Assembly: GCA_050301235.1 (NCBI GenBank)
Contig: JBNKZD010000233.1
Coordinates: forward strand, 1 to 64,000
Length of the DNA stretch: 64,000 nucleotides
From: JAFGIN01 sp050301235
GTDB lineage: Bacteria > Fibrobacterota > Chitinivibrionia > Chitinivibrionales > Chitinispirillaceae
Direction of reading: 5' to 3'
A program made the position numbers and the translations under genes. How positions within the stretch are numbered: the first letter of the stretch is position 1; every line of letters starts with the position of its first letter. Below are positions 54,613 to 63,945 of the stretch, piece after piece. Below the pieces are notes generated by a model. That model saw nothing but the letters and a program-made list of their open reading frames with translations, searched no databases and was not told where the DNA came from.

Positions 54613-55130
54613 TAAGGGTACAAAGGCACATGGAATGGGTGGTGGATCAATCTCGTTCAATACAATTTATTCTTTTAGCCAAATCGGTACGTTATCATCT
54701 TTAGTTTACTAATAATACAGACGCCCGAGACGATTTAGTGTGGGTGAGCGAGGTTAGTGAAGCGTTTATCTTCTGTGAACAAACACCCAGAGGCCTTTGA
54801 TGTCGTCGGAAGGGTGTCATATCAAATTTTAATCTTTCAACACCTTCAAGTTTACATTTGGCACCAGTGTACCAGACAGCTCCTGTTCCAACGCGAAATA
54901 AAAGAAACCTCGCGATCTCAGTGGCGAATGCACAGGGTACTGGGTATTGGTTATCTGAAGTTGCGGCGGCGCAATACCCTTACTGACCCATACCTTCTCG
55001 CCCTGCGAACCATGTAAAAAAACTTAGCCACTTTCATCACTCGGGAATATAAAAAGAATTATTCATCTTCTGGACCCCCAAAACGTATTATGCTATATTA
55101 ATATAGGTTAATAACTGGCGCTGAAAATTA
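54613..55130. other. Gene-free stretch with a dispersed repeat
   Basis: No gene is supported. An 86-codon open frame at 54757-55017 exists, but its end is composed of the family B repeat (54961-55013) and its composition is not protein-like. TATATTAATATA (about 55093-55104) is an AT palindrome just before the next small gene and could be part of its promoter. Confidence 0.6.
54961..55013 (-). repeat. Dispersed intergenic repeat, family B, copy 2
   Basis: Reverse complement of 10889-10941, sharing ACTGACCCATACCTTCTCGC, the GCGGCGGC end and the GCGAACCAT end, with a few substitutions and one indel. It lies between the fibronectin lipoprotein and the nucleotidyltransferase pair. Neither copy has an ORF of its own. 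Confidence 0.85.
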
Positions 55131-55343
55131 ATGGAATCTCAAACTATGAATGAAAAAATGGACAGATCTCGATTTAAAATTGCATCTCATGAAGAGCTTG
55201 AACAAGAGGATCGAAAACATTGGGCAAATGCCCCTTATAGTGAAAAATTAGAAACGATAACCTGGTTGAGGGAGTGCTTTTATGGCCCAGAGGCAACTAC
55301 CGGAAGACTTCAAAGATTTTATCAGATTCTTGAACTTAAATGA
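55131..55343 (+). CDS. Small partner protein of a nucleotidyltransferase
   Basis: A 70-residue acidic/helical protein: MESQTMNEKMDRSRFKIASH at the start and WLRECFYGPEATTGRLQRFY near its end (about 46-65). The RECFYG.EATTGRLQR segment is one I associate with small proteins preceding DUF6036-like nucleotidyltransferases. The next gene begins 62 bases before its stop in another frame, so the two share coding sequence. ATG 55131 or 55146 may be the start. It may be an antitoxin-like partner; this is inferred from position. Confidence 0.65.
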   Translation: MESQTMNEKMDRSRFKIASHEELEQEDRKHWANAPYSEKLETITWLRECFYGPEATTGRLQRFYQILELK

Positions 55344-55740
55344 GGTGAAGTATCTTTTAGTTGGTGGTTGGGCAGTTGGCTTGTATGGCAATCCCCGAGC
55401 CACAAAGGATATTGACTTCCTGAATTCAATTCACAAAGAGAATTTAGATAAAATAACTAAAGCACTTTCAGATTTTGGTGGACCGACAATTGAAGCGATT
55501 CATTTGAGTAAACCCGGTAGTGTTTTTCGAATGGGAAGCCCACCTATTCAGATTGACATCATAAATCAGGCATCAGGAATCTCTTTTGAAGAATGCTACA
55601 AAAGAAAAACACTAATGGTTTTTGATGATATTTTTGTAAATGCTTATGGTAATCGGATAACTGGTGTTGCAGTTGGAACTTTTAAGTTGGTTAGACAAAA
55701 TGGTATTGTTGATGTTATACAAGTTGAAAGAAATGAATAA
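55282..55740 (+). CDS. Nucleotidyltransferase-fold protein, C-terminus atypical
   Basis: A 152-residue protein of the DNA polymerase beta-like nucleotidyltransferase fold (DUF6036/MNT type). The core is LLVGGWAVGLYGNPRATKDI with Gly28-Gly29, Asp43 and Asp45; Asp92 in IQIDII is a plausible third metal ligand. Related proteins usually end in a KxxxGRxxDxxD-type helix; here the end is FKLVRQNGIVDVIQVERNE, so the C-terminus has diverged or decayed. A GAGGGAG Shine-Dalgarno lies just upstream of ATG 55282, inside the preceding gene. It is probably one half of a toxin-antitoxin-like pair. Confidence 0.75.
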   Translation: MAQRQLPEDFKDFIRFLNLNEVKYLLVGGWAVGLYGNPRATKDIDFLNSIHKENLDKITKALSDFGGPTIEAIHLSKPGSVFRMGSPPIQIDIINQASGISFEECYKRKTLMVFDDIFVNAYGNRITGVAVGTFKLVRQNGIVDVIQVERNE

Positions 55741-55914
55741 AAGTAATTTAATTAGCAAAGTGCACTAAATGTATTGTCATGAATAGAATTAAAAAAAACC
55801 GTGATCTCTGTCGGCGAACCATAAAATTAAATATCTGGAAATTAGAAAAGACTAAAAACTAAAATGTAAACGTGTGAAACTCAAAATGTATTTTATAAAA
55901 TGTGAAAGTAATTT

Positions 55915-58596
55915 TCAACTCAAAACACTCGCAAGATTATCTATAGTATAAGGCTTTGTAATTGCAGCATGGAAACCATATTTCTGGTAATCGGTAATCA
56001 CTTTATCATTTGCATATCCGCTTGACACTATAAATTTTGCTTCAGGATCAATCAACCGAAGCTCATCAATGATATCGACAGCCCCTTTTCCACCATGGAC
56101 AGTCAGGTCTAAAATTATTGCTTTAAATTTGATACTCTTTTCAATGTGCTCTTTTACTGCCTGAAGAGCATGGTCGCCATTTTCGGTGAGAATGCATTCG
56201 TAACCGAGGTGATTAAGAACCTTTTTAATACTTAATCTGATAGTCTCTTCATCATCCATGAGAAGTATATTGTGCTGAGACTCAGAAAGTGATGTTGATT
56301 GATTGAGAGTGTCCGCAGGCGGGTCTTCTGATGCCGGTAAAAAAACATTGAAAACGGTGCCACTTTCAATTGCGGATTCAACGGTAATATGGCCACCCTG
56401 TTTTTGAACAATGGCAAATGCAGTTGTAAGGCCAAGACCATTAGAAGAGTTTCGGGTTGAAAAATAAGGGTCAAAAATGCGATGAAGAATAGCTTTGTCA
56501 ATACCCTCACCAGTGTCTGAAATTGAAATACAAACATATTTCCCGGGTTTGACAGGTAAATTGTGAGATAGTGTAATATCAATGTTGCGTGCTTTGACAA
56601 GGATGCTGCCTCCTTCCGGCATAGCTTCATCGGCATTGTTTATTATATTATTCAACACCTGATCAAATTGACCTCTGTCAATGACCACTTTCCAGAGATC
56701 TTCATCGAGTTCCAGTTTATAATCTGATTTTGAATCACTGAGATAGAATCCAACTGAGTTTTCAATAAATTCTTTAACTGAGATTTTTTCACGTGTCTGG
56801 CTGCCTGTTTTAGAGAAGATAAGAAGTTGTTTAGTAAGATTAGATGCTCTGAATGCCGCTTTTTCTGCATTAGTTATCAGTTGCGCTGTTTCTTCATTGG
56901 GAGGAAGTTCCATTTTTGCCATGAAGAGGTTGGTGACGATGCTTGTCAGAAGATTGTTAAAGTCATGCGCTATTCCTCCTGCAAGCAGATTGATTGATTC
57001 AAGTTTACGTGCTTTAAACAGCTCTTCTTCAAGGACAATTCGTTCAGTAATATCTCTGACAGCCATTACATAGCCGACTTTGTTCCCTGCATTATCGAAA
57101 ATCGGAGCTGCCTGTTCAGCCACTCTGTATTTAATACCTTCTTTGGAGATAATTGTTGAATGATTATTTACAGGGCCTTTGGCTGAAGACTCTTGCATCA
57201 GTATAGCTAGTGCATGTATTCCCGGTGTATTCTCATGCTGATTATCCTGGGTGCACATGTAAACTTCATTCGTGTACTTACCCGCAGCTTCATTCTGAGT
57301 CCATCCGGTGAGGTGTTCTGCTGCAGGATTCATCGAAATGATGCAGCCCAGACTGTCGGTTGTGATCACTCCATCACCGATAGATTCAAGTGTTACCGAA
57401 AGCCATTCTTTTTCAGCTGCCAGTCGAGCATCGAACTTCAATTGTTCCTCAATGCGAATCTGCAACTGTTCGTTAGCAATCCGCAGTTCCTGAGTGCGTT
57501 CTTCTATTCGTTTCTCAAGTTCATCACGTGCATTCTGAAGTTCCTTCTCGTTTTTTTCCCGTTCAGAAATATCTCTTCCGATAAAGACAATGCCACTCAG
57601 TTTATTTTCATGATTGCGAAGGACCGACCAGGAGAGCGAAATCGGAATCGTTTCACCGCTCTTTTTTCTGAAATAGGTACCGAAATCGCTGACGATACCA
57701 CTCCTTAGAAGGCGCGTTACGGAGTCTTCCCCTGAAGTAAACTTACCAATAATAACTTCCGGGTGCTTCCCCAATAGCTCGTGTTCAGTATAGCCAAGCA
57801 TAGTGAGAAGAGCATTGTTAACAATTTCAATCTTTCGGTCGATATTGACAACAATAAGTGCATCAGACATAGTCTTTACAATAATTCCAGCCGCATCTTC
57901 AGGGCTCAATGCGAATAATTTAAACCGGTAAAGAGCAACATAAGTAAAAACTACTGATATAGAAAAAGAAGTCGTGGTCATTTCAGGCACTTTAATTTCG
58001 AAAAGCGGCAATAACCACTCTGTAATGAATGCACAGATAATAGTAATTGAAACTCCATAGATGATAAAGAGTGTCTGTTTTTTGCTGCCAGGCTTTGTTA
58101 AATTGCTGTAGTGACGTATCAAAAGAAATAAACCAGCAGCGATTACAGTGGCTGAAGCTGTAGTGGCGATATGATACAGGGGGGGCTGTGGGATCTGATA
58201 GCCCCATCCCCACCAATAACGAACCGGAATAAACGTAAAAACGAATATATCCTGAAAAATAAACAAAATTGCCAATGCATACGTGAAAGGAAGAACCATT
58301 TTTTTTAGTATCCGGTTCTGGTTACCGGTAAAAAGAAGAATAAAATGGAAATACAGAGGTGCAATCAGTGGCCAAATTGAGTTTATTATTTCCCAGAATG
58401 AAGCACGATAGGCAGTTTCGGATTGCCGGTACAGAAATTCTGCAAGAGCCCAAAAAGAAAATGCAAAGCACAATAGGGCAAAAGCCCGTACCTGGGGTGT
58501 TTTGTTTTTCCGAAAAATTGCATTAATTGCAACTGAAAAACAAATTACCGCCGAAAGAAGGGATAATAGAGAGAAGAGTATCACAATCTTTCCCAA
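55915..58596 (-). CDS. Hybrid sensor histidine kinase with PAS domains and receiver
   Basis: An 893-residue membrane kinase. An N-terminal seven-helix sensor region (about 1-225, 7TM histidine-kinase type) is followed by two PAS domains (about 235-350 and 395-515), with a coiled linker between them. The HisKA box is IAHDFNNLL (near 555) and the ATPase has NNIINNADEAM, ISDTGEGIDK and GLGLTTAFAI. A C-terminal receiver domain starts NILLMDDEETIRLSI, with phosphoacceptor Asp in IILDLTVHGG and TKPY as the Lys motif. It has no output domain, so the phosphate is probably passed on or used for self-tuning. The start is TTG 58596. It is transcribed divergently from the glycosyltransferase gene. Confidence 0.94.
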   Translation of the reverse strand: MGKIVILFSLLSLLSAVICFSVAINAIFRKNKTPQVRAFALLCFAFSFWALAEFLYRQSETAYRASFWEIINSIWPLIAPLYFHFILLFTGNQNRILKKMVLPFTYALAILFIFQDIFVFTFIPVRYWWGWGYQIPQPPLYHIATTASATVIAAGLFLLIRHYSNLTKPGSKKQTLFIIYGVSITIICAFITEWLLPLFEIKVPEMTTTSFSISVVFTYVALYRFKLFALSPEDAAGIIVKTMSDALIVVNIDRKIEIVNNALLTMLGYTEHELLGKHPEVIIGKFTSGEDSVTRLLRSGIVSDFGTYFRKKSGETIPISLSWSVLRNHENKLSGIVFIGRDISEREKNEKELQNARDELEKRIEERTQELRIANEQLQIRIEEQLKFDARLAAEKEWLSVTLESIGDGVITTDSLGCIISMNPAAEHLTGWTQNEAAGKYTNEVYMCTQDNQHENTPGIHALAILMQESSAKGPVNNHSTIISKEGIKYRVAEQAAPIFDNAGNKVGYVMAVRDITERIVLEEELFKARKLESINLLAGGIAHDFNNLLTSIVTNLFMAKMELPPNEETAQLITNAEKAAFRASNLTKQLLIFSKTGSQTREKISVKEFIENSVGFYLSDSKSDYKLELDEDLWKVVIDRGQFDQVLNNIINNADEAMPEGGSILVKARNIDITLSHNLPVKPGKYVCISISDTGEGIDKAILHRIFDPYFSTRNSSNGLGLTTAFAIVQKQGGHITVESAIESGTVFNVFLPASEDPPADTLNQSTSLSESQHNILLMDDEETIRLSIKKVLNHLGYECILTENGDHALQAVKEHIEKSIKFKAIILDLTVHGGKGAVDIIDELRLIDPEAKFIVSSGYANDKVITDYQKYGFHAAITKPYTIDNLASVLS

Positions 58597-58649
58597 AAAT
58601 TAAAGTTTTACATCACAGCTACGATTTCTTGAAGTTTTACCTTCTTACA

Positions 58650-58668
58650 TTGTATCTTAGTGATACAA
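58650..58668. promoter_or_regulatory. Palindrome between divergent genes
   Basis: TTGTATC-ttagt-GATACAA is a perfect seven-base inverted repeat located in the 233-base space between the histidine kinase (minus) and the glycosyltransferase (plus). It could be a regulator binding site for either promoter. Placement is the only support. Confidence 0.4.
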
Positions 58669-58829
58669 CATTTTAAATCTATTTTATTATAGACGTACTA
58701 TTAGGGCTCAGGGTTTTACTATTTTTGCACATATGGTATTTTAATTACCACTTTATTAATAGTGATCAAGAGTGCAATACATATTTTTAGAGAATCAGGT
58801 ACAATTTTGGCCAAGGTACGTATCGACAA

Positions 58830-60443
58830 GTGAATAGTAAAAAAGAAATCCTGATTTCTATAATTATCGTGCACTACAAAGTACCTGAGTGTCTTCGTGA
58901 GGCAATTCATTCGATCTATCAGGCTGACCTGCATGAGAAAACAGAGATAATTGTTGTCGATAATGCCTCAAACGATAATTCATCCCAGATTACAAAAACC
59001 GAATTCCCCGATGTAACCTGGATTCAGCTGAAACAGAATATCGGCTTTGGAAAAGCATGCAATATTGGTGCAAAACATGCTTCCGGAAAATACATCCTCT
59101 TATTAAATCCCGATACGGTTATAAGTAAAACTACACTTTCGGTTGCGTACAATCTCCTTGAAAATCGGCCGGATATAGGGTTAATGGGGCCAAAAATTCT
59201 AAATCCGGATGGAACACTTCAGGCAAGTTGCAGGCGGAGCTTTCCAACTCCTGCGGTTGCGATTTTTTATTTTACAGGGCTGTCAAGACTTTTCCCTAAA
59301 AGTAAGTTACTCAGTCGCTACCATATGACCTTTATGGATCCCGATCAATCCGGGGAACTGGAAGCAATTTCAGGCTCTTTTATGTTTCTCAGAAGATCGC
59401 TTTTCAACGAAATCAACGGTTTTGATGAGATCTTTTTCATGTATGGTGAAGATCTGGATATATGCTGGAGAATCCGGGAAAAGGGATTTAAAATATGGTA
59501 TGAACCTTCCACACAGATTATTCACCGAAAAGGCCGCAGCAGTGCTAAAAATGTCATTCGATCACGAATCGCTTTTTATGAAGCCATGGTGCTATTTCTT
59601 AAAAAATATCGGTTTTCAGGAGTGTTTCCGACATGGTTCATTTTTTTAGGTATACTTCTTCAGGCCTCTCTGAATATCGGGACTATTCTTTTTAAATATA
59701 GTGTAGCTGCACTGATCGATGTGATATTCATTAACAGTGTTGTCTATCTGAATATTCTTTTTCGGTTTAAGTCTCAAAGTCCATATAGTAACCATCAGAC
59801 AGTTATTCCACTGATTGGTGCCCATCTCTTAGTATCGGCAATTTTTTTGATTATATATGCCTATAATGGAGTTTATTCAAAGAAGCGTTATACTGTATCA
59901 AACACCTTTTTTTCCAGCTTGTTTGCATCACTGACATTTTTATCATGTATATATTTTGTGAAATCAATGGCTTTTTCGAGAATTGCATTCGCATTCTCAA
60001 CAATTTCTATTACACTTGTACTGATGGGCTGGAGAGAAGTCGTTCCCAGGGTTATCAGTAGATTTCGAAAGATACTTATTCCGCCAGAGCGAATTATAAT
60101 AGCGGGTGCAGGTGCGGTTTCATTTAAAATCATAAAAAATATTGAAAATGATAAATCGGGGACGATTACGGGTATCTTATGGACTGATGAGAGTCCGGTA
60201 CCACCAGAATATGAGGGATATCCTGTGCTTGGGAAGATAAGTGATATGTCATCAATTCTCCACAGGTATAAAACCGATATGCTCCTGATGGCAACATCAC
60301 AACCCTGGTATTCGTATGTAATTGAATTGCTCTCATCTAAAAAAGTAAAAAATTTGACTATTAAATGGGTTCACCAGGATATATTTAAGACATGTGATGA
60401 AAAATTGCCGGAAAAAATACCGTTGCTTGATTTTTCCATATAG
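58830..60443 (+). CDS. Glycosyltransferase family 2 fused to a polyprenyl-phosphotransferase-like N-terminal module
   Basis: A 537-residue two-part protein. The first part (about 1-275) is a WbbL-like GT2 rhamnosyltransferase-type domain: ISIIIVHYKVPECLREAIHS, IIVVDNASNDNSSQI, NIGFGKACNIGAKHASGKY, LLLNPDTV and FDEIFFMYGEDLDICWRIRE. The second part (about 270-537) has several membrane helices, FSRIAFAFS followed by LVLMGWREVVPRVISRFRK, and a Rossmann-like CoA_binding_3 domain IIIAGAGAVSFKIIKNIEND. This resembles the N-terminal half of WbaP/EpsE-type phosphoglycosyltransferases, but their catalytic sugar-transferase domain is absent. GTG 58830 is used. A role in surface polysaccharide synthesis is likely; acceptor and sugar are unknown. 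Confidence 0.82.
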   Translation: MNSKKEILISIIIVHYKVPECLREAIHSIYQADLHEKTEIIVVDNASNDNSSQITKTEFPDVTWIQLKQNIGFGKACNIGAKHASGKYILLLNPDTVISKTTLSVAYNLLENRPDIGLMGPKILNPDGTLQASCRRSFPTPAVAIFYFTGLSRLFPKSKLLSRYHMTFMDPDQSGELEAISGSFMFLRRSLFNEINGFDEIFFMYGEDLDICWRIREKGFKIWYEPSTQIIHRKGRSSAKNVIRSRIAFYEAMVLFLKKYRFSGVFPTWFIFLGILLQASLNIGTILFKYSVAALIDVIFINSVVYLNILFRFKSQSPYSNHQTVIPLIGAHLLVSAIFLIIYAYNGVYSKKRYTVSNTFFSSLFASLTFLSCIYFVKSMAFSRIAFAFSTISITLVLMGWREVVPRVISRFRKILIPPERIIIAGAGAVSFKIIKNIENDKSGTITGILWTDESPVPPEYEGYPVLGKISDMSSILHRYKTDMLLMATSQPWYSYVIELLSSKKVKNLTIKWVHQDIFKTCDEKLPEKIPLLDFSI

Positions 60444-60482
60444 CGCTGTTTTGAGTACTACATTTTAACATTGTGAGAATAG

Positions 60483-63413
60483 ATGCCCAGATTATCTGAT
60501 TTGTTATCTGACAGTTCAAAAAAAGAGTTGATTTCCGAAGCAAAAAAAAAGGAATTGCAGCAAAAAAAGGCAAAACCTGCTCCTCAAAAGCCTCAAATGG
60601 CGACGAAACCATTCCATAAAAACGATACAGTTCATTTTCCTGTACCTGATTTTATCGCCCTTGATGTTGAAACGACAGGGCTGGATTTTAAGTCTGACAG
60701 GATAATCGAGATTGGTGCGGTTAAATTCATTGATGGAAAAGCGGCGGGTGAGTTCTCAACCTTCGTTAATGCAGGAGTTGAGATTCCACCTCATATAACC
60801 GATCTCACCAGTATTAAAAATGAGGATATCGCTACGGCACCGACATTTTCTGATGTTGCTGATCAACTGCTGCAATTTATTGGAAACTTCCCGCTGTGTG
60901 GTCATCAGGTTGAATTTGATACTACGTTTATCAATGAGGAGTTCAAACGGATTCATCGTGAGACATTATCACGTCAACTTATTGATACTGCACTCTTTTC
61001 GAGAATTTTACTGGGACCCGATCAGCGTTATTCGCTCAAATCGGTAAGTGAATTTCTTGAAGTCAATCTTAATAATGCTCATCGTGCGCTCAATGATGCG
61101 CGTGCTTCCGGAGAAGTCGCTGTGACGCTGATTCCAAAAATCGCCAAACTGCCGCTTCATATTCGTCAGACTCTTGCATATGTTGCACCGACATCTTTCT
61201 TTAAGGGTCTGATTATAAAGTCGTTAGGTCACAATAGGCCAACAGTGATTATTGAAAGACAACGAAGCGCCAGGACACAAGCGCGCCTTAATGAGCCAGA
61301 AAGCTATCAAGTGATTGATTCAAAAGATGTTGAGAACGTTTTTTCTGAAAATGGATCGTTAAGAAAAGCTATCGAAACATTTATCTATCGGGCTCCTCAG
61401 GAGCAGATGGCTCGTAAGGTTGCTGATGCACTCAATGACCAATCAATCCTCGTGGCAGAAGCTGGAACCGGGACTGGTAAGTCATTGGCATATCTTGTTC
61501 CTGCAGCACTCTGGGCATTAAAAAACAAATGCAGGGTAGTCGTTTCAACTCGAACAAAAAATCTCCAGGACCAACTTATTTCCAAAGATCTGCCTTTAGT
61601 TAGAGAAATTACCAGCAAAAATCTTTCTTATTCTGTTTTAAAGGGTCGGTCCAACTATATATGTCTCAGCCAGTGGAAGAGAGTATTAACAGGTGAAGTC
61701 GGCAATCTTTCTCCCCGGGAACGTTTTGCGATCCTTCCTTTAATCCCCTGGGTTGAAATGACTGAGACCGGGGATATTGAAGAACAGAATCAATTTAACC
61801 CAAAGTGGTTTAATAAGATATGGAATGTTATTTCTTCAGAGAGCCATGAATGCAGGGGGCGGCGATGCAGCCATTTTCAGAGCTGTTTTTATCAGAATGC
61901 CCGTGCTAAAGCATTGTCATCAAATATTTTAGTGATTAATCATGCTCTTTTCTATTCTGACCTTTGTTCTGGGAACTCGTTTCTTGGGCAGATTGGTTCA
62001 ATTATTTTTGATGAAGCGCATCACCTTGAGTCTTCAGGACATAGATTTCTGCGGGTTGAACTTGATACGAGCCGGATAAACTTGTTAATTGAAGTGCTGA
62101 ACATTCTCGTATTACACATCGGTGAACTTCAGGAAGAGAAGCAGATCTATGCTATTGGCAAAGAGTTACGTTCGCTTTTAAAACATTTCAGAAAGCATTC
62201 CCAGGATTTTCTTCACGAGCTTTCATCATGGGCGGCACAACAACAGAACCTTAATGAGTTTCAGATCGGGTATGATACAACATTATTCAGTGGTCTTTTA
62301 AGAGCTGCAGTATTTGAACATACAGTGAGTGAAATTGCCGATCAGTTATATGCACTGAAACAGGCGATAGCAGCACATGCTCAGGCGGATGCTTTTGCTG
62401 AGCTCGAGGAAGAAGCGGTGACATGTTCAGAGCGCATTTCGCAGCTTAAAGCTGACTATCTCTATTTATCTCAAGCAGTTACTGAAGATCATGTGTTCTG
62501 GCTTGAAGGTAACCTTGAGCGTGGATGGGTGAAAGCGTGTGGAGTTCCGCTGGATATCAGTGGGATACTCTCGGAGGTCTGGTCGAAATGTACCGGTGGA
62601 ATAGTTTTCACATCAGCTACTCTATCTGTTTCAAAATCAGTAAGTTACTTTAAAAAAGGCTCGGGAATCATTGCTCATGAAAGTAAGGTTTCTGAGCACT
62701 TTTTCAAGAGTCCTTTTGGTGCACACCAGATGATTATGGGTGCTCCCGCAGCTGCACCAGAGCCGGACGGCCCGGATTATCCAAAGTATGTTGCACAATC
62801 TATCAGTAGAATTTACAATGAGTTACATAAAAACATGCTTGTTCTGTTCACGTCAGCCTCTATGCTGGATGCTGTCTATGGTTTTCTTAGAAGTGATCAA
62901 TCAATTGATAATCATAAGCTGCTAGCGCAGGGTACCAGTGGAGCTCGTCATGCGATTCTGGATCAGTTCAAGAAAAACAATGGTATGATACTGCTTGGTA
63001 CCGATAGTTTCTGGGAAGGGATCGATGTTCCCGGTGAAGCGTGTGAAGTCGTTGTTATTCCAAGACTTCCGTTCCCTGTTCCAACACATCCACTTACTCA
63101 GGCTGTGTCAAAGAGGATGGAAGCACTCAATGGCGAGTCGTTCTTCTCCTATTCAATCCCTGAAGCTGTTATCAAGTTTCGTCAGGGGGCAGGGCGGCTG
63201 ATTCGAACAAGTACCGATAGAGGAGCTCTTGTTGTTCTGGATAGCAGAATCATCTCTAAAGGGTATGGAAAACAATTTGTCAGGTCACTTGAGGGTGATT
63301 TCAGAACTTTTTCGGATAGTAACACAATGGTTGCGTCGATAAAAGAATTTTTCGATAATCCCGATAGCCAGGTACAGTCATCAGAGCGGTATGTAGCACT
63401 GGAGGATGTGTGA
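60483..63413 (+). CDS. dinG: DinG-family helicase with N-terminal DnaQ-like exonuclease
   Basis: A 976-residue fusion. The N-terminal DnaQ-type 3'-5' exonuclease domain (about 55-215) has DVETTGLDFKSDRIIEIGAV, HQVEFDTTF and HRALNDARAS, all three Exo motifs. The helicase part carries Walker A AEAGTGTGKSLAYLVPA (near 325), an iron-sulfur Cys set (CRGRRCSHFQSC plus an upstream CLSQW), the DEAH box IIFDEAHHLE, and a C-terminal QGAGRLIRTSTDRG motif VI. Exonuclease-DinG fusions are known in Firmicutes and other bacteria. It unwinds DNA and RNA-DNA structures during repair. The stop overlaps the lptE start. Confidence 0.93.
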   Translation: MPRLSDLLSDSSKKELISEAKKKELQQKKAKPAPQKPQMATKPFHKNDTVHFPVPDFIALDVETTGLDFKSDRIIEIGAVKFIDGKAAGEFSTFVNAGVEIPPHITDLTSIKNEDIATAPTFSDVADQLLQFIGNFPLCGHQVEFDTTFINEEFKRIHRETLSRQLIDTALFSRILLGPDQRYSLKSVSEFLEVNLNNAHRALNDARASGEVAVTLIPKIAKLPLHIRQTLAYVAPTSFFKGLIIKSLGHNRPTVIIERQRSARTQARLNEPESYQVIDSKDVENVFSENGSLRKAIETFIYRAPQEQMARKVADALNDQSILVAEAGTGTGKSLAYLVPAALWALKNKCRVVVSTRTKNLQDQLISKDLPLVREITSKNLSYSVLKGRSNYICLSQWKRVLTGEVGNLSPRERFAILPLIPWVEMTETGDIEEQNQFNPKWFNKIWNVISSESHECRGRRCSHFQSCFYQNARAKALSSNILVINHALFYSDLCSGNSFLGQIGSIIFDEAHHLESSGHRFLRVELDTSRINLLIEVLNILVLHIGELQEEKQIYAIGKELRSLLKHFRKHSQDFLHELSSWAAQQQNLNEFQIGYDTTLFSGLLRAAVFEHTVSEIADQLYALKQAIAAHAQADAFAELEEEAVTCSERISQLKADYLYLSQAVTEDHVFWLEGNLERGWVKACGVPLDISGILSEVWSKCTGGIVFTSATLSVSKSVSYFKKGSGIIAHESKVSEHFFKSPFGAHQMIMGAPAAAPEPDGPDYPKYVAQSISRIYNELHKNMLVLFTSASMLDAVYGFLRSDQSIDNHKLLAQGTSGARHAILDQFKKNNGMILLGTDSFWEGIDVPGEACEVVVIPRLPFPVPTHPLTQAVSKRMEALNGESFFSYSIPEAVIKFRQGAGRLIRTSTDRGALVVLDSRIISKGYGKQFVRSLEGDFRTFSDSNTMVASIKEFFDNPDSQVQSSERYVALEDV

Positions 63414-63910
63414 GAGTAAAGATAAATTTTCTTAATGTATTTATAATCAGTATTTTATCTGGTTGTGGTGTGTATACATTCAACGGATCCACGTTGCCAT
63501 CATACATTAAAACTATTGATATTCCGTTATTTAAAAATATTTCCCTTGAACCCGAAATCGCAGAGGAGATCACAACTGAAATCAGCAAAAAGGTGGCCGG
63601 TGATGGGTTGTTACGGGTTATAACTGAGCGGGGTGATGCTACCCTGTTTGGTGAAGTAAGCAAGTATTCCAATGAACCCTATACTTACGGTACGACAGAA
63701 ACGCGTAAAGTCAATGTAGATCAATACATTGTGCGTATTACTGTTGATGTTGATTTTCTTGATAATAAGAAAGATAAATCTATGTTCAAGGGGCCGGTAA
63801 CCGGTGAAGGGATCTATAATTTTTCAACTGAACAGGAGAAAACCGGAAGAGCTAAAGCGGTTTCTGATCTTGTGAGAAAGATACTTGAAAAATCAATTCA
63901 AAGCTGGTAG
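63410..63910 (+). CDS. lptE: LPS-assembly lipoprotein LptE-like
   Basis: A 166-residue lipoprotein: signal segment with ISILSGC (Cys near 19) as lipobox, then GVYTFNGSTLPSYIKTIDIP, FKNISLEPEIAEEITTEISK and VITERGDATLFGEVS. This matches the FCB-type LptE pattern of a short N-terminal basic segment, lipobox, and alternating strands. LptE plugs the LptD pore during LPS export at the outer membrane. GTG 63410 has GGAGG 4 bases upstream and overlaps the dinG stop. LptD is not in the window. Confidence 0.85.
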   Translation: MRVKINFLNVFIISILSGCGVYTFNGSTLPSYIKTIDIPLFKNISLEPEIAEEITTEISKKVAGDGLLRVITERGDATLFGEVSKYSNEPYTYGTTETRKVNVDQYIVRITVDVDFLDNKKDKSMFKGPVTGEGIYNFSTEQEKTGRAKAVSDLVRKILEKSIQSW

Positions 63911-63945
63911 GTTAAACCATAACTTATTTGAAATCAAAGTACTAT

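Noticed and set aside
54757..55017. 86-codon open frame between the fibronectin lipoprotein and the nucleotidyltransferase pair
   Set aside because: Its 3' third is made of dispersed repeat sequence, it has no recognisable domain and no convincing ribosome site. I treat it as non-coding.
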